A model generated the notes under the pieces. The model was not told the origin of the DNA, did no database searches, and was given only the letters and a program-made list of their open reading frames with translations. A stretch of 64,000 bases of DNA from Larix kaempferi (lineage: Eukaryota > Streptophyta > Pinopsida > Pinales > Pinaceae), in contig BSBM01000050.1 of assembly GCA_027924585.1 (NCBI GenBank), positions 4,740,501-4,804,500 of the forward strand, in the 5' to 3' direction. Below, in pieces: positions 22,962-34,348 of the stretch. The translations under genes were made by a program, and so were the position numbers. Positions within the stretch are counted from its first letter, which is position 1. Each line of letters starts with the position of its first letter.

Positions 22962-23922
22962 AATCAGGAGTTTTTTTTTTGAAATGGATAGAAAAACACA
23001 AACAAAAGCTGCTTTAGTAAAGGAAAATTTGGATTTGGGAAAAAATCGGAGGGTTAATTGGGGTTTGAGTAGGTTTTGGACACTTTCTGATGGACAGGGA
23101 AGCAAAAAATGGGGATTTCAAAAGCGGGGTGAAAGAATGAGAAAATTTGGCAGAGAGGCACAAAGAAGCAGAATTAGGAAAGGAAATCGGTGGTAAAATA
23201 TGAAGGTGATTGGGTGAAATCCGATAAAGTTATGGAAAACCCTAAAAATAGACAAATGTGAGATTTCAGGCTTTGGGAAGTGGAATTTGGGATAGGGTCC
23301 TTAGGAATGAAATATGCAAAATGGGATTACCGGGGTGTCAGGAAATTTTCAAGGGAAACTGAGTGATCTGCAACGGTGCGGAAGTGATCAGAAACAGAGG
23401 GATCTGAAGTGGCACCGACTGGATCGAAAATGGATGGATCTGAAATAGATATGAAATGGAGGGATTTGGAACGGCTTTCAGAATGGATTTGAAACGGCGT
23501 GGAAATGATCGAAAACAGTTAAGCTGAAAATAGATATGGACCCCAGGTATGTGCGGCTTCTTAACAGTTCAGGAGTTTCACTCGGCCACCAATGTTGTCT
23601 GACGACTTGCATATTGGGGAAGTACCCCTCACTCCATGGCTCAGGTAAAACTGATAACCGCTTTGCCACAAACAACAACTCTTGGGTTACCTCACGGGTG
23701 GGAACTAGTCAATCAAGTAGGGGTCGTTGCCCTTTTTGCTAGTAGGTCCTCTCAATGGGCCAGCTCCTAAGGGGTTCCTGTGGTACTCCTCATAATGAGT
23801 TTTAGGGATTATGTCCAAGTACTTCCCATAGTTAAGCGGATAGGGATTATTCCCAGATCGGAAGCTGCAACAGATGCAAAAAAATAAAATTGGCAGACAT
23901 TTCACCCAGCGAGCCCAAGAAA
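22962..23922 (-). other. Untranslated leader of Gyp-2
   Basis: The leader mirrors that of Gyp-1: conserved GC-richer sequence next to the primer site (about 23570-23922), a degraded 36-bp repeat zone (about 23345-23560) and a plainer stretch up to the gag ATG. It is about 200 bases shorter than in Gyp-1, partly because the repeat array is smaller. Confidence 0.75.
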
Positions 23923-23936
23923 GTGCTTTGATACCA
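23923..23936 (-). promoter_or_regulatory. Primer-binding site of Gyp-2
   Basis: On the sense strand TGGTATCAAAGCAC, one base from the canonical initiator-tRNA-Met site, two bases from the LTR end. Confidence 0.92.
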
Positions 23937-23938
23937 GA

Positions 23939-24343
23939 TGTGAAGAACCTGCAATAATTAATTAATGAAAACACACGAGATAACAGAAATAACAGAACTC
24001 ATAATCACTTTTATATTGATCGCAGGCCACTTCGAGGGGGCAATCTCCTTTGAACAAGCTCAATACAAATAACTTCACGGTGCCTTCATTGGTCTCAACA
24101 CAAACTTATATACTAATTCTAGGCGCCAATACCATGGGTCAAAACCATGTGTCAATACAAACCATGGGCCAATACAAAATATGGATCAACAATTACTACG
24201 GGACGACTTACAAAGCACATGCATCCAACAACAATAATACAAACTATGGATCAACAAATACTACGTGACGACTTACAAAGCATATGCATCCTACAACAAT
24301 ATACTAACAAAGTAAATAGAAGGGTTGACATGGGTTCCTAACA
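23939..24343 (-). repeat. Gyp-2 5' LTR
   Basis: 405 bp, pairing with 20018-20422. A TATA-like motif (plus-strand CTTATATA, 24105-24112) lies at the same relative place as in Gyp-1. The LTR is about 20 bases longer than that of Gyp-1. Confidence 0.93.
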
Positions 24344-24348
24344 ATTGA

Positions 24349-24790
24349 TGAACAAAGGGAGAAATAAGTTTTGCACATGTATTCATATATTTCTATGCAA
24401 CATTCCATGTATTCCTTCACCCAACAAAAACCATCTTTCTCATTAAAAGAAAATAGTTTCTTACAATTGAGACTAGTACAATCTTTCACAAGCTAAAAAC
24501 CCCTACTCTCTTCTAGTTTCTCCTATTTATCTTTTCAAAATCAGTCTTGAGGTGACCTATCACTTCATATTCCCTAAAATCTCTTGCTTTCAACTATTTT
24601 TTCCTTTTGTGGTTTCAACATAAATAACCAAAATAGTAAATTAAAATACAATATTACATCAATTAGATGGTGCATTCTCTTGACTTTGAATGCAATCATT
24701 CCAAATACCACTCTCACATTATATTACATTTAATTGTTGTGGTTTTAATAATTTTAAGGCCACTTCATGAACAAGCAAGTCTTTGACCAT
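24349..24790 (-). repeat. Tat-1 3' LTR, inner part
   Basis: After the ATTGA duplication the LTR continues and aligns with about 30532-30960. The exact inner end is not resolved, because the repeat carries on into the shared coding tail. Confidence 0.7.
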
Positions 24791-24848
24791 AGCATTTAAC
24801 CCCTTGGTTTTTATATTGTGACCATTTCCCAAGTAATGGGTCTTCATT

Positions 24849-25316
24849 GTGGCTTGTTCGATACACTCCTAAAGATATTCCATAGTGACTGTGTCAAGAC
24901 TCTAGATGGCAAAAATATCCTCATTCATGATAGTCCTCAGTTCTGCTACGCATTGCTCGTTTGGTACTAGTTCTTCAATTGCACCTGGAGGAGGCAGATG
25001 GCATTTTTCGAAAGACCTGTAAATACTTTGGTGAATATCCTCACACTTAGTGATGGAATCACTCACATCATTTTGAAGCTTATTCTCTTCCTTCTTGAAA
25101 CTATCCTAAAGTGATAAATCTAACTTTAGTTTAGCAATGGACCTCTTGGGAAGATGTGGTGGAATTTCCTTGGCTTTCTTCCTCCAAGCAGTTAACCTTT
25201 TCATTATATCATAGATTCCTGTGAGATGTTTCCTAGTAGTTGCAGTCTCCTCATAAATTTTCCTAAGCATGATCACCATCATTTGTAGTTCATATGTTTT
25301 TTCAATGAGAAACTCT
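24849..25316 (-). pseudogene. Tail of the Tat extra ORF (Tat-1 copy)
   Basis: This aligns closely with the last 160 codons of the extra ORF at 31016-31503 but is full of stops and shifts. At 25316 the match ends abruptly, and on the sense strand it is joined to a truncated RNase H. The junction therefore marks a deletion that removed integrase and most of the extra ORF. Confidence 0.75.
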
Positions 25317-25480
25317 TATCTATCTCTAGATAGTTTAGTTCATCCCTTTGTAATCTAGTGCTCATGAAATATATTGGATATTCATCCCCTTGCTCTCCCT
25401 TTTTAGTGAGCATTTCTGCAAGAGTATGATCAGACGCGAATGTATAGATGATAAAATATTTTTTCAAAATCCAGACTGCT
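25317..25480 (-). pseudogene. Tat-1 classical RNase H start
   Basis: The sense reading YFIIYTFASDHTLAEMLTKK, then EYPIYFMSTRLQRDELNY, matches the opening block of gypsy RNase H, including the catalytic D of ASDH and the E of the ELNY block region. It is cut by the deletion at 25316. Confidence 0.8.
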
Positions 25481-25696
25481 TAACGATGGTGCATGAGCAA
25501 TTGCGGTTATGATATCATTAAAAGCAGCCTTTTCAACCACAGTTCATTTAAACTGCACATCCTCTTTAACCATTTGTTGCAAAGGTTTTACAATTTGTGC
25601 AAAATTTGGCACAAACCTTCGAATTTTTTTTCTTGCCCATAAATTATTGCATGTATTTTTTATCGTGGGGCATGGGAATTTGGAGTATAGATTGTA

Positions 25697-26568
25697 TTAT
25701 TTTGGTGTCGATTGAGATTCCTTTTTCAAAATGATGTGTCCTAGTAATATCCCTTCCAAAATAGAAAATACACTTTTCTTTGGGTTAAGAGAAATACCAT
25801 ATTTTCTAGATCGTTCAAAATTTTTTTTTAGATGAAAATCATGGTATTCCCTCTTCTTGGAGAAAACGGTGACATCATATAAATATACAACTACACTATG
25901 GCCGATTAAACCTCGAAAATCAATGTCCATGGCCCATTGAGATGTGGCTCCAACATTCATAAGAACAAATGGGATTCTTCTGTAAGAAAATGTTCCCAAC
26001 TTCATTTGGAATGTTTTTTTGAGATGATCCTTTTCGGCCACTAACAATTGATTATATCCTAAAAATCCATCTAATAAGGAGAACATTTTTTAACCTGATA
26101 CGAGCTGCAATATTTGTTCCATAGGCGGAATAGGATAATCATCCTTAACGGATTCTCTATTCAAATTTTGAAAATCCACACACCACCTTATCTCTCTGTA
26201 TTTTTGCGAATAGGAACAATATTTTCCACCCATTCAGAATATATGACTTTAAAAATGATCTTGGCATGTAGTAACTTCTTTAATTCTTTCTGAATAAGGG
26301 GTTCTAAAGTGGGATGCACTTTTTGAATTTTTTGTTGAAATGGTTTAGCCCCTTGTTTGATAGGAATAATATGTTTTATGATGCTATTATCATATGTCTT
26401 CAAGTCATCATAAGTCCAAGCAAACAAATCCTTATATTGATGAAACAATTTAATGAAGTTGTACCTTTCATCGGGAGAAAAACATGTCCCTACATTGACA
26501 TATTTTGGTTCCCTTTCCGTGCCCAAATTCACCAATTCATATTGCATTGAAGAACTGTTATTTTTCAC
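25697..26568 (-). pseudogene. Tat-1 reverse transcriptase
   Basis: Two frames cover the domain. 26188-26568 gives the entry region (FAWTYDDLKTYD, IKHIIPIKQGAKPFQQK, IQKELKKLLHAKIIF). 25697-26086 gives fingers and palm (FSLLDGFLGYNQLLVAEKD, KTFQMKLGTFSYRRIPFVL, ERSRKYGISLNPKKSVF). The catalytic block reads VYLYDVTVFSKK where YLDD is expected, so one catalytic aspartate is lost. About 100 bp between the frames hold a frameshifted linker. Confidence 0.88.
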
Positions 26569-26957
26569 ATTTGATCGATTTCTAAATTTATGTTGTAAAT
26601 CGAATAGTTTCTTTAGAGTGTGTACTCAGTTCGGCATAAAATTTCCTTTGAATTGATTTCCAACAATATTTTCCAAATTCAATTGATGTTTTGACTCATC
26701 CTTAATCAACCCTTTGAATGTGTATTCATTAGTCAAGAAGCCGATAATCTATTCATCATCATTGAATACCCTCCAATTTTTAACATTTTCAGGGAGAGAT
26801 GGTTTGAATACAGTTGAATAAAAACTGTATTATTAAGAGGAACTAAACGAGAAGCAGTAATAGCTAGTAAATCAATAACAAAATTCTACAATCTAGGAAT
26901 GGAATTAATATTGAATGCATCAAAATTCAAAATTAAATTCCATACCTAGGCCTGTTA

Positions 26958-27218
26958 TCATTTTAAGTCTGAAGATAAACAATGAATAGTGTTTCTCACT
27001 TGCCTAACAATTATCTCAGAATCAACAAAAACCTTTACATTTTTAACATTCAAATCTATAGCCTTTTTTAATCCATGAACCAAGGACTCATATTCAACAG
27101 TGTTATTGGTGCATTCAAATTCTAATAGACAAGAGAGAAAAAATATTTCCCCTTTAGGGTCAATATGAACACAACTGGACCTTGCTCCCTCTTGTGTCTT
27201 GGTGCCATCAAAATACAA
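26958..27218 (-). pseudogene. Archaeal-type RNase H domain upstream of RT
   Basis: An 87-codon frame begins MYFDGTKTQEGARSS and continues with LEFECTNNTVEYESLVHGL and VKVFVDSEIIVRQV. The D of YFDG, the E of VEYESL and the D of FVDSE are the first three metal-binding residues of the RNase H found in Tat/Ogre elements and in plant RNase H proteins. The 27122-27469 frame holds its N-terminal approach in another frame. It lies between protease and RT, in addition to the usual RNase H after RT. Confidence 0.85.
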
Positions 27219-27532
27219 TGTCTGAAATCAAATCTTATTCGATCAGAGTTAGTATTTACATCTACATTAGTAACTGATTCTACTATATTACATTCATTAT
27301 CATCATTCCACGAAAATTGAAGGAGATCGGACTGTGCGTCTGAGTTAGGATAGGTAGTTTCAGTCTGATAACATCTGGGTTCCATTTCTAAAAAATAATT
27401 TCCTAATACATAGTATGTAAAATTCACCGATCCATTCCTTCCTTCCAATTTAGTGATAGTGAAATTCATATGTGGCTCCCTTAGTACCTTAATTTGGTTT
27501 TGCTTATTCCGGTAAGGTAACCAAAAGTGAGA

Positions 27533-27820
27533 TCAATCAGTAGCAAAGTATCCATTTAGTTTACTTGACCAATCTCTGCTTAGAAACAAACCATAATCCT
27601 CGGGTATATCAACCACGACTATATCAATAAATTGGAAAACCCTTCGATATGAAACTAATCTTATTAAAACATTATTCATCTCTACCACTACTTTGACATC
27701 CGATCTATCAAGTTGACTAATCCTAGAGGGAGAGGGGATTGGCCGTTCATTAATGGTTTTGCAAATTGAAAATGGAATAACATTATATGAAGCTCCTGAG
27801 TCCACCAAACAATTGTGCAC
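27533..27820 (-). pseudogene. Tat-1 protease
   Basis: The sense frame starts MHNCLVDSGASYNVIPFSIC, with the LVDSGAS active site of retroviral-type aspartic proteases intact. It continues through a typical beta-rich body (VVVEMNNVLIRLV, FQFIDIVVVDIPEDYGLFLSRDW). The frame is open for 95 codons, although the neighbours are broken. Confidence 0.88.
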
Positions 27821-28399
27821 ATTATAATTAAATATCTCAAAGGTAAGCAGAAAAGGAGGGGTCTGAGATTTAGATTTACCACCAATACTAGCTTCGTTAA
27901 TCTCAGTATCTGATTCAATGATGATTTACTGCTTATATTTACTAGAAGATTTATTTGTTGTTGTATTGAGGTCAAAATATTCCAATAATCGTTTCCTCTA
28001 CTGTGGAAGATTGCACATTTAAAATAAGGATACATTAGCTTAGGTATTTTTAATATCTTCAATGATATCATAACCCATGTTATGATTTCCTCCAATACTT
28101 CCATTTACAGTGGAATTACTTGAGGAAGGGGTTGCTTCTTTATGGGTAATAAAAGATAATCCTTTCAAAACTTCCGAGGGATTAATGGGTATTTTCTCTA
28201 ACCATCTTTTAAGGTGGTTGAGTTACAACACTTGTATTCTTTTGTGCTTTGGGAGTAGCACTGATTGTTTTCCCTTTTTGGACTAGTATAGTTTTATCTT
28301 CAACCAGTCCTTTACTCCTAGTTTCATAATCAATAGATGAAACTTGTACATTATGTATTTATGCTATTTATTTTTCATCTTCAAGATCTAGGTTCGGTG

Positions 28400-29881
28400 C
28401 CTAGTCCCATAAAAAAAGTGTGGTTTCTTCCCTTGTTTCATTTGATTTGGTTTTATCATTTCTATCTTCTTCATCTAGTTGTTTGTCCAAAATTTGATTC
28501 ATTACCAAAGTCATAGAATTAATCCATTGTGGACAAAAAAATTTTAGAATGATGTTCTTGGCCGAAAGTACAAAAGTGGTCCATGACTACTTCATTTAAA
28601 TTAAGGACATATGCTTTATTTGTTGGATTCTTTGGACTTTCTTCTTTTTTCTTGTAAAAAGGTTTAAAAGGTGTTCTTGTATATGAACTAGATCCCTTTT
28701 CTTTCTCCAAATCCACTATCTTATTAGATCATTTCTAAACCAATTTGACCACATTTTCTAGCTCATTTGATTGCTCTTTAGAAGGCTTTGTCAACAATAA
28801 TGGTTTCTTGCAAGCAAGACGCTTATATTCCATTTCCACTTCATGTTTTGCAATGCTATTCATATTTGTTTCTACCATCTTAGCTTCTTCAAATTTTCCA
28901 GTCAAAGTATTTTTACATGAATGCTTAACAAACATAGCCAGAGATGGATGTAGTGTTGTAGTATAATATTCAATTAAAGATTCTTATGTAGGTTTATAGG
29001 TAGCATTGAAATTATTCAAAACATTGGTAAATCTTTGATTAAAATCATGTTCTATTTCTCTTTATCCATCTTAAGAGACAACAAATTTTTCATCAGTGAT
29101 TCTAAGGTCCGTTGTTCACCAAATTTACTTAAGGAATTTTTTTCCAAACTTTCCCAATCAGGTATTGAACCAAGTTGTAAACTAAAAAACCATGATGAAG
29201 CTTTAGGTTCAAAAGTATAAGGGAATAAATGATGCACCACATATTCATGTTCTACATTCAACAAATTTACGGCCATATAAAATCTCTTCAAACAATCGTT
29301 TGAAAAAATTCCTTTTCCCATAACAAAATTAGGTAACACTCGCTTTGGATGTTTAGGAAAATCATGTAAAGGAGCAGGTATATTCAAAGGTCCTATAGCT
29401 CTCAAGGCCGATGGTTGATTCACATTGTGGGCCATATTACCAATGCGAGGAGGAGACTTTGGAGGTGAACGTGGAGGTGACTATGCATGTTGACAAGAGA
29501 CTGTATCAGGATAAGATGGTCTCAATTGATCGATAGGATCTGGTATTTCTTGTAAAGATAAATCAACCAGTTCTTCCAATGATTCAACCAAGACATAATC
29601 CTTATTTTGTCTCTTCTCCTAGGAGCACGCCTTCTAGGAAATAGAGGGACTACATGTAATCCTCCAAGATTTCTAACTTAATATATGGTTTATCTCCTAA
29701 AATTATTTACTTCTTGGTGATAAAAAACATACAAAGTTTCAATGTGTTCAGTTTCAGAGTTAGTATTTTCGTGATAATTAGTTTCTTGTTCATTTTTGGG
29801 TATCGAATATTTGGGTTGAGGTGTTTCAAGTGGAGACCTAGAGAAATTTCCTTGAGGGAATGGAATTACTCTACCATCCAT
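28400..29881 (-). pseudogene. Tat-1 gag
   Basis: The ATG at 29881 lies about 12 nt after the primer site (MDGRVIPFPQGNFSRSP). The capsid-like core at 29052-29435 includes FEPKASSWFFSLQLGSIPDW and FLSKFGEQRT-like positions (SLSKFGEQRTLESLMKNLLS). The region at 28519-28935 is a charged linker ending in a decayed zinc-binding block (DHFCTFGQEHHSKI; the second C is lost). Stops occur throughout. Confidence 0.82.
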
Positions 29882-29892
29882 ACACTGGTTTC

Positions 29893-29909
29893 CCTCCTTC
29901 TAGCGCCAA
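29893..29909 (-). promoter_or_regulatory. Primer-binding site of Tat-1 (TGGCGC type)
   Basis: On the sense strand TGGCGCTAGAAGGAGGG, four bases after the LTR end. TGGCGC sites are used by many Athila/Tat-type gypsy elements with a non-initiator tRNA primer. It differs from the initiator-Met sites of the other elements in this window. Confidence 0.8.
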
Positions 29910-29912
29910 ATC

Positions 29913-30960
29913 TGTTGACAATCGGAAAAATCCTTGCATCAACAGTTGGGATTCTCCCCAATAAAAAGTACTAATTAGACTATTCACTATTTTGAATAGG
30001 GAACCTATCCAATTTACGTTATGGCTACCGTAAGATATATTATTATGGTGATTTTATCAGTTACGGCCCGATCCCCCATTTTGGGTTTTATTAATTTATA
30101 TGCAAATGCAGAGTTCTAATTCTAAATGATCATTCCTATACTTGTTTGACAAGTAGAAAGAGGCCTCACAAAGTGATGCGTAGGTTCTTAACTCTCATAT
30201 TACCACCCCTTTTCTATATGTTAACCAATAAAATTCCCTAATTAAATGCAAGATTACAATCTAACTAAACTATCCTTGCAAGGAGCAAAATTTTAAAAGA
30301 GAGCAATGATTGCAAACTTCTTAATACAATCCCAGAAGATAACTACTGAAAAAAATGTATTTAACAATCACAAAATAAAATTAACACAAAGATAGCTTTG
30401 GTATTGACATTCATTTCACTCATTACTCGTAAATACATAGAGAGATTCATTTCATATTCATAAAAAATGCAATATTTCGCAAACCATTAGACTAATATAA
30501 CGGAAAAAGGATAGATATTACTGCATATTGATGAACAAAGGAAGAAATAATTTATGCACATTCATTCATATATTTCCATGCAACATTCCATGTATACCTT
30601 CATCTAGAAAAAATAGACTTTCTCATTAGAAGAAAATTGTTTCTTACAATTGAGACTAGTACAATATTTCACAAGCCAAAATCCCACACTCTCTTCTAGT
30701 TTCTCCTATTTATGTTTACAAAATGAGTCTTGAGGTTACCTATAACTTCATATTCCCCAAAATCTCTTGCTTTCCACAATTTTGTCCTTTTGTGGTTGCA
30801 ACATAAATAGCCAAAATAGTAAAATAAAATACAATATTACATCAATTAGATGGTGCGTTCTCTTGACTTTGAATGTAATAATTCCAAAGACCACTCTCAT
30901 AAGATATTACATTTAATTGTTGTGGTTCTAATAATTTTAAGGCCACTTCATGAATATACA
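29913..30960 (-). repeat. LTR shared by Tat-1 (5') and Tat-2 (3')
   Basis: This aligns with 19411-20017 plus 24349-24790. On the sense strand it ends TGTCAACA next to the primer site of Tat-1, while its other side receives the end of the extra ORF of Tat-2. One LTR therefore serves two internal regions. A TATA-like CATAAATAGG occurs on the sense strand at about 30707-30717. The start near 30960 is an estimate. Confidence 0.72.
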
Positions 30961-31015
30961 AGTTTTTGACCATAGCATTTAACCCCTTGGTTGTTGTATT
31001 GTGACCATTTTCTAA

Positions 31016-34000
31016 CTAGTAATGGGTCTTCATTGTGGCTTTTCCAATACGCTCTTGGAGATCTTCTGTAGTGATTGTGTCTAGAATATTGATCGTAGCA
31101 ATATCCTCATTCATGATAGTCCTCAGTTCTGTTAAGTGTTTCTCTTTTGGTACTAGTTCTTCAATTGCACATGGAGGAGGAAGAGGTAATTTTTCAAAAT
31201 TCTTGTAAATAATTTGGTGAATATCCTCACATTTAGTTATGGAATCATTCAGCTCATTTTTCAGCTTCTTCTTTTCCTTCTGGAAACTTTCCAAGAGTGC
31301 TACGTGTAACTTTAGTTTAGCAGTGGACCTATTCAACAAATGTGGCGGAATTTCCTTGGCTTTCTTCCTCCAAGAAGTTAACCTTTTCATCTTGTCATAT
31401 ATTCCTATGAGATTTTTCCTATTATTTGTAGCCTCCTCAGAAATTTTCCTAAGCCTGATCACCATCCCTTGCAATTCATATGTTTGCTCAGTGAGCAACT
31501 CTTCAGAATGGAATAATTGTTCTTGCAATGCAGAATCACACTCATAGAATGGTGTTAGATATTGTTTTTTTTCTTGAGCAAAGTTTAGATACTCCACTAG
31601 GGACTCCTTTTATCTAGTTAGCTCTGCTACTTGAGCTTGAAAAGATCCCTTTTCTATCATAAGAGACTCAACTTGTTGGTCTAACTTGGTCTCTCTTTCC
31701 TGTAATTCACTAATTCGAGCTGGAAGGTCAGTCTTCTCTCCTTCCAAGATCACTACCTATGCATTTAATGAGTCCTTTTCATCCTCTAGTATCTGGACAG
31801 TCTGCATGATTTTCTCTTTCTCCAATTCTAAAGCATCACTTTGTCTTATCATTTCAATTAGTTCATTTCGGGCCTAGACCAAACTGTCTTTCAGCTTAAT
31901 CATTTTGTCTTTGCTCTTCTCTACATATTCCATAAATTTATGAATATTATCTTCATTGACTTGTGCATCAACAACATTTATCGATGCTGTGAATTTAGGA
32001 TCCTTGTTTGTGCCTTCCAATATTGTAACTTCTTGTATGGTAATGATATCTGGTTGCACAACAACCTTTAATCTATTTTCCATTCTTTTCATGATAGTAT
32101 TTCTTTTGGGATAAGAGACTATTGTTTCTAGTTTGGAAGCTGAATGTTGTTTGGATAGTTTGAATTGTGTGAGTTCTAGCTTAGAAAAAGGAAGATAAAC
32201 CCCTATGAGAGGTACTTCAGTATCAATATCTGTAGTATTATTGATCTCCATGTCCCGTTGATCATTAATTTCTTGTAAGTTTTGAGATTCCTCGACTTTC
32301 TTGATCTAATTTTCCTCCTCATTTTTCTTCTTCAATGCTTCTTCTTGTAATCTCTTTTCCTCTTGTTTTGTATCCATTCTGTCTACCTATTCCTTCTTTG
32401 CCTTCCTTCTTGCTTCTTCAAACCTTTCTTCCTTTTGTCTCTCTTCTTCTTTCTTCTTGGCTAACTCTTCTTCTTGCAATCTCTTTGCATTTTAAGCTGC
32501 AAGAGATTTTTCATTCACTCGATTTCCTTCTAATTCCTCTAAATCGTCTTTTGTTGATGTATGTGGATGGATGGAGCTTGCTCCTGCTTTCTTGCCGAAT
32601 ATTTTGGTTTAATTCTGTAATATTTTTCACTCCTTTGTACATCTCTTCATCTTGCAATAAATGATCTATGTACTCATAATTGATCCTACATGATTGACAA
32701 TGCTGAGAAACCTTCTGACGCCTATCATTTCTAGCAAAAATATTTTCACTGAAGTGACAAAAATCCAGTTATTTTAAGCATTCTTCCACTTATTTGACTT
32801 TGTCGAATTTATATGCCCTGAATACAAGTGGGAGAGGTGGTCATGAAGCTTTCTTATTTTCATGTAAAAATTTTCCCACACCATTGATAAATACTCTCCT
32901 CACCATTTCCTTTAATACAATATAATTCGTAACATATTTGGGCATTAGAGACGGACTCTTCGAACCTCCATACATGTGTAAGTATGTACCCTCAGGAGTG
33001 AAATAATAATATCCTACGTTGGTGACCACCATGAGTGCTTCATATAACATACAATTTGTTTCTTCATTAGAAAACAATTTAAATAATGGCATGAGGAATG
33101 CTTCGCAAATCTGCTTATAAAAACTTGCATGCTTATGTGCCCATAAAATTTGATAGGCCACATATATTGGAGTTTCATTTGGATTCCATCTGCACCCGAG
33201 CTTTGGAAAATGATTCATAATAAAAACACAATCAATAAGATATGATAACATATAAAACTCATCTCTCTTTTGCTTGATTCCCTCCTGAGCATCTTTTATG
33301 GTTTGCACCATATTTTCTAAAATAATGTTAGCCAAATTGAACACAGTGCCATGCATTGTGATATGATACAATAGTGGGATCCAACTGAGCTTGTCACTTC
33401 TTGCATTCTCTCTTCCATATATTCTACATAAAAGAATGGAAACAACCTTGAATGGATTTTTAAGGTTCTTGGTTTCATATTCCCTACTAGTTCTTTGTTG
33501 TAACTATTTGCATGGGATAAACATCTTTCTCACACATCCCGAGTGTTCAGTATTCACACTTTTGACCCAATCATTTGTTAAGAGAACTTTAAATGTTGGG
33601 ATCTTGTAGCATTTTCCTATATGAGCAAGCTAGAAAGAAGGAAATCCATTCCCATTAGCACTCGCAATGATTCTAGATTTCACATCCACATAGGGAAAAA
33701 TCCAACCCATTACCTCTGCACATGGAAATAAATTTGGGCTCATAGAAATTTTATGAAGAGGGGATTTCTTGATATTTTGATATATCAATATTTCTTCTAT
33801 CATCGCATCAGGTATGTTATGATCTCTAATGAGGTGATAGAGCCCACCTCACTTGAATTCAAAGGAAATCCTAGTGGTATATTTAGTGTCCTCGAACTAG
33901 ACTTTCAATGCTATTTCTAGAACCATTTCTTCATCAGAATCCGATCCCCGCAACTTGATATTACGCTTAGAACTGGTTCTGAACATTTTTGGATTGTGAG

Positions 34001-34037
34001 ATACAAAGGAAATATCATTTGGTTGCACATACTCCAT
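31016..34037 (-). pseudogene. Extra ORF of the Tat-like element (Tat-2 copy), about 1,000 codons
   Basis: Minus-strand frames at 32841-33371, 31874-32251 and 31016-31597, joined by stretches with single stops or shifts, form one long protein from an ATG at 34037. In order: an N-terminal globular part of about 400 residues (FVSHNPKMFRTSSKRNIK, YEALMVVTNVGYYYFTPEGT); a K/E-rich helix (RLQEEELAKKKEEERQKEE); a second compact part (EVPLIGVYLPFSKLELTQF); and a long coiled coil (ELEKEKIMQTVQILEDEKD onward). It ends just before the LTR and is in the sense of gag-pol. I do not recognise the family; the N-terminal part loosely recalls plant mobile-domain proteins, but I would not rely on that. Its tail also occurs in Tat-1, which ties it to the element. 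Confidence 0.72.
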
Positions 34038-34348
34038 TGAAAATACATAGTAGACAAATTTGCACATAAAAGAATGACTGCAACAAGAAATAAAAAACTA
34101 AAGAGATATGTATTCTATCTATCAATAGAGCATTATCAATTCTTTCTCAATTAGATCATAATTTGTAACCAAAATGAAAAAAAGGACCCGTGATGCCAAA
34201 TAAGTGTATTAGCGTCATTATAAGTAAATTCACATCTAATAAAGATCTGTAAATTAGTTTTTAACTCTCATCTAATATGCATTCAGGAGAAAAAACATGT
34301 GAATCAGGTTTAATCATGATCTTAGGTGTTTAGTTCCTAGTTGGGACT
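34038..34348. other. Unassigned spacer
   Basis: AT-rich sequence between the start of the extra ORF and the first L1 homology. I see no frame, repeat or element end here. It is probably further Tat-2 internal sequence whose left partner is deleted. Confidence 0.4.

Larger units (their letters stand above)
20018..24343 (-). mobile_element. Gyp-2: deleted Ty3/gypsy retrotransposon
   Basis: A minus-strand sister of Gyp-1, 4,326 bp long, with 405-bp LTRs and a perfect ATTGA target duplication (20013-20017 and 24344-24348) inside the Tat-1 LTR. I count about 22 differences between its LTRs (5.4%), so it is probably younger than Gyp-1. It has the same three internal deletions as Gyp-1 and better-preserved frames. 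Confidence 0.94.
19411..30960 (-). mobile_element. Tat-1: Tat-like Ty3/gypsy element, minus strand
   Basis: Direct repeats of about 1.05 kb (19411-about 24790 with Gyp-2 removed, and 29913-about 30960) flank a minus-strand gag-pol. Order in the sense direction is gag, protease, archaeal-type RNase H, RT, classical RNase H, then the tail of an extra ORF. Integrase and most of the extra ORF are deleted at about 25316. The primer site has the TGGCGC type seen in Tat/Ogre-like elements. All frames are broken. The outer LTR end near 24790/30960 is approximate. Confidence 0.8.
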
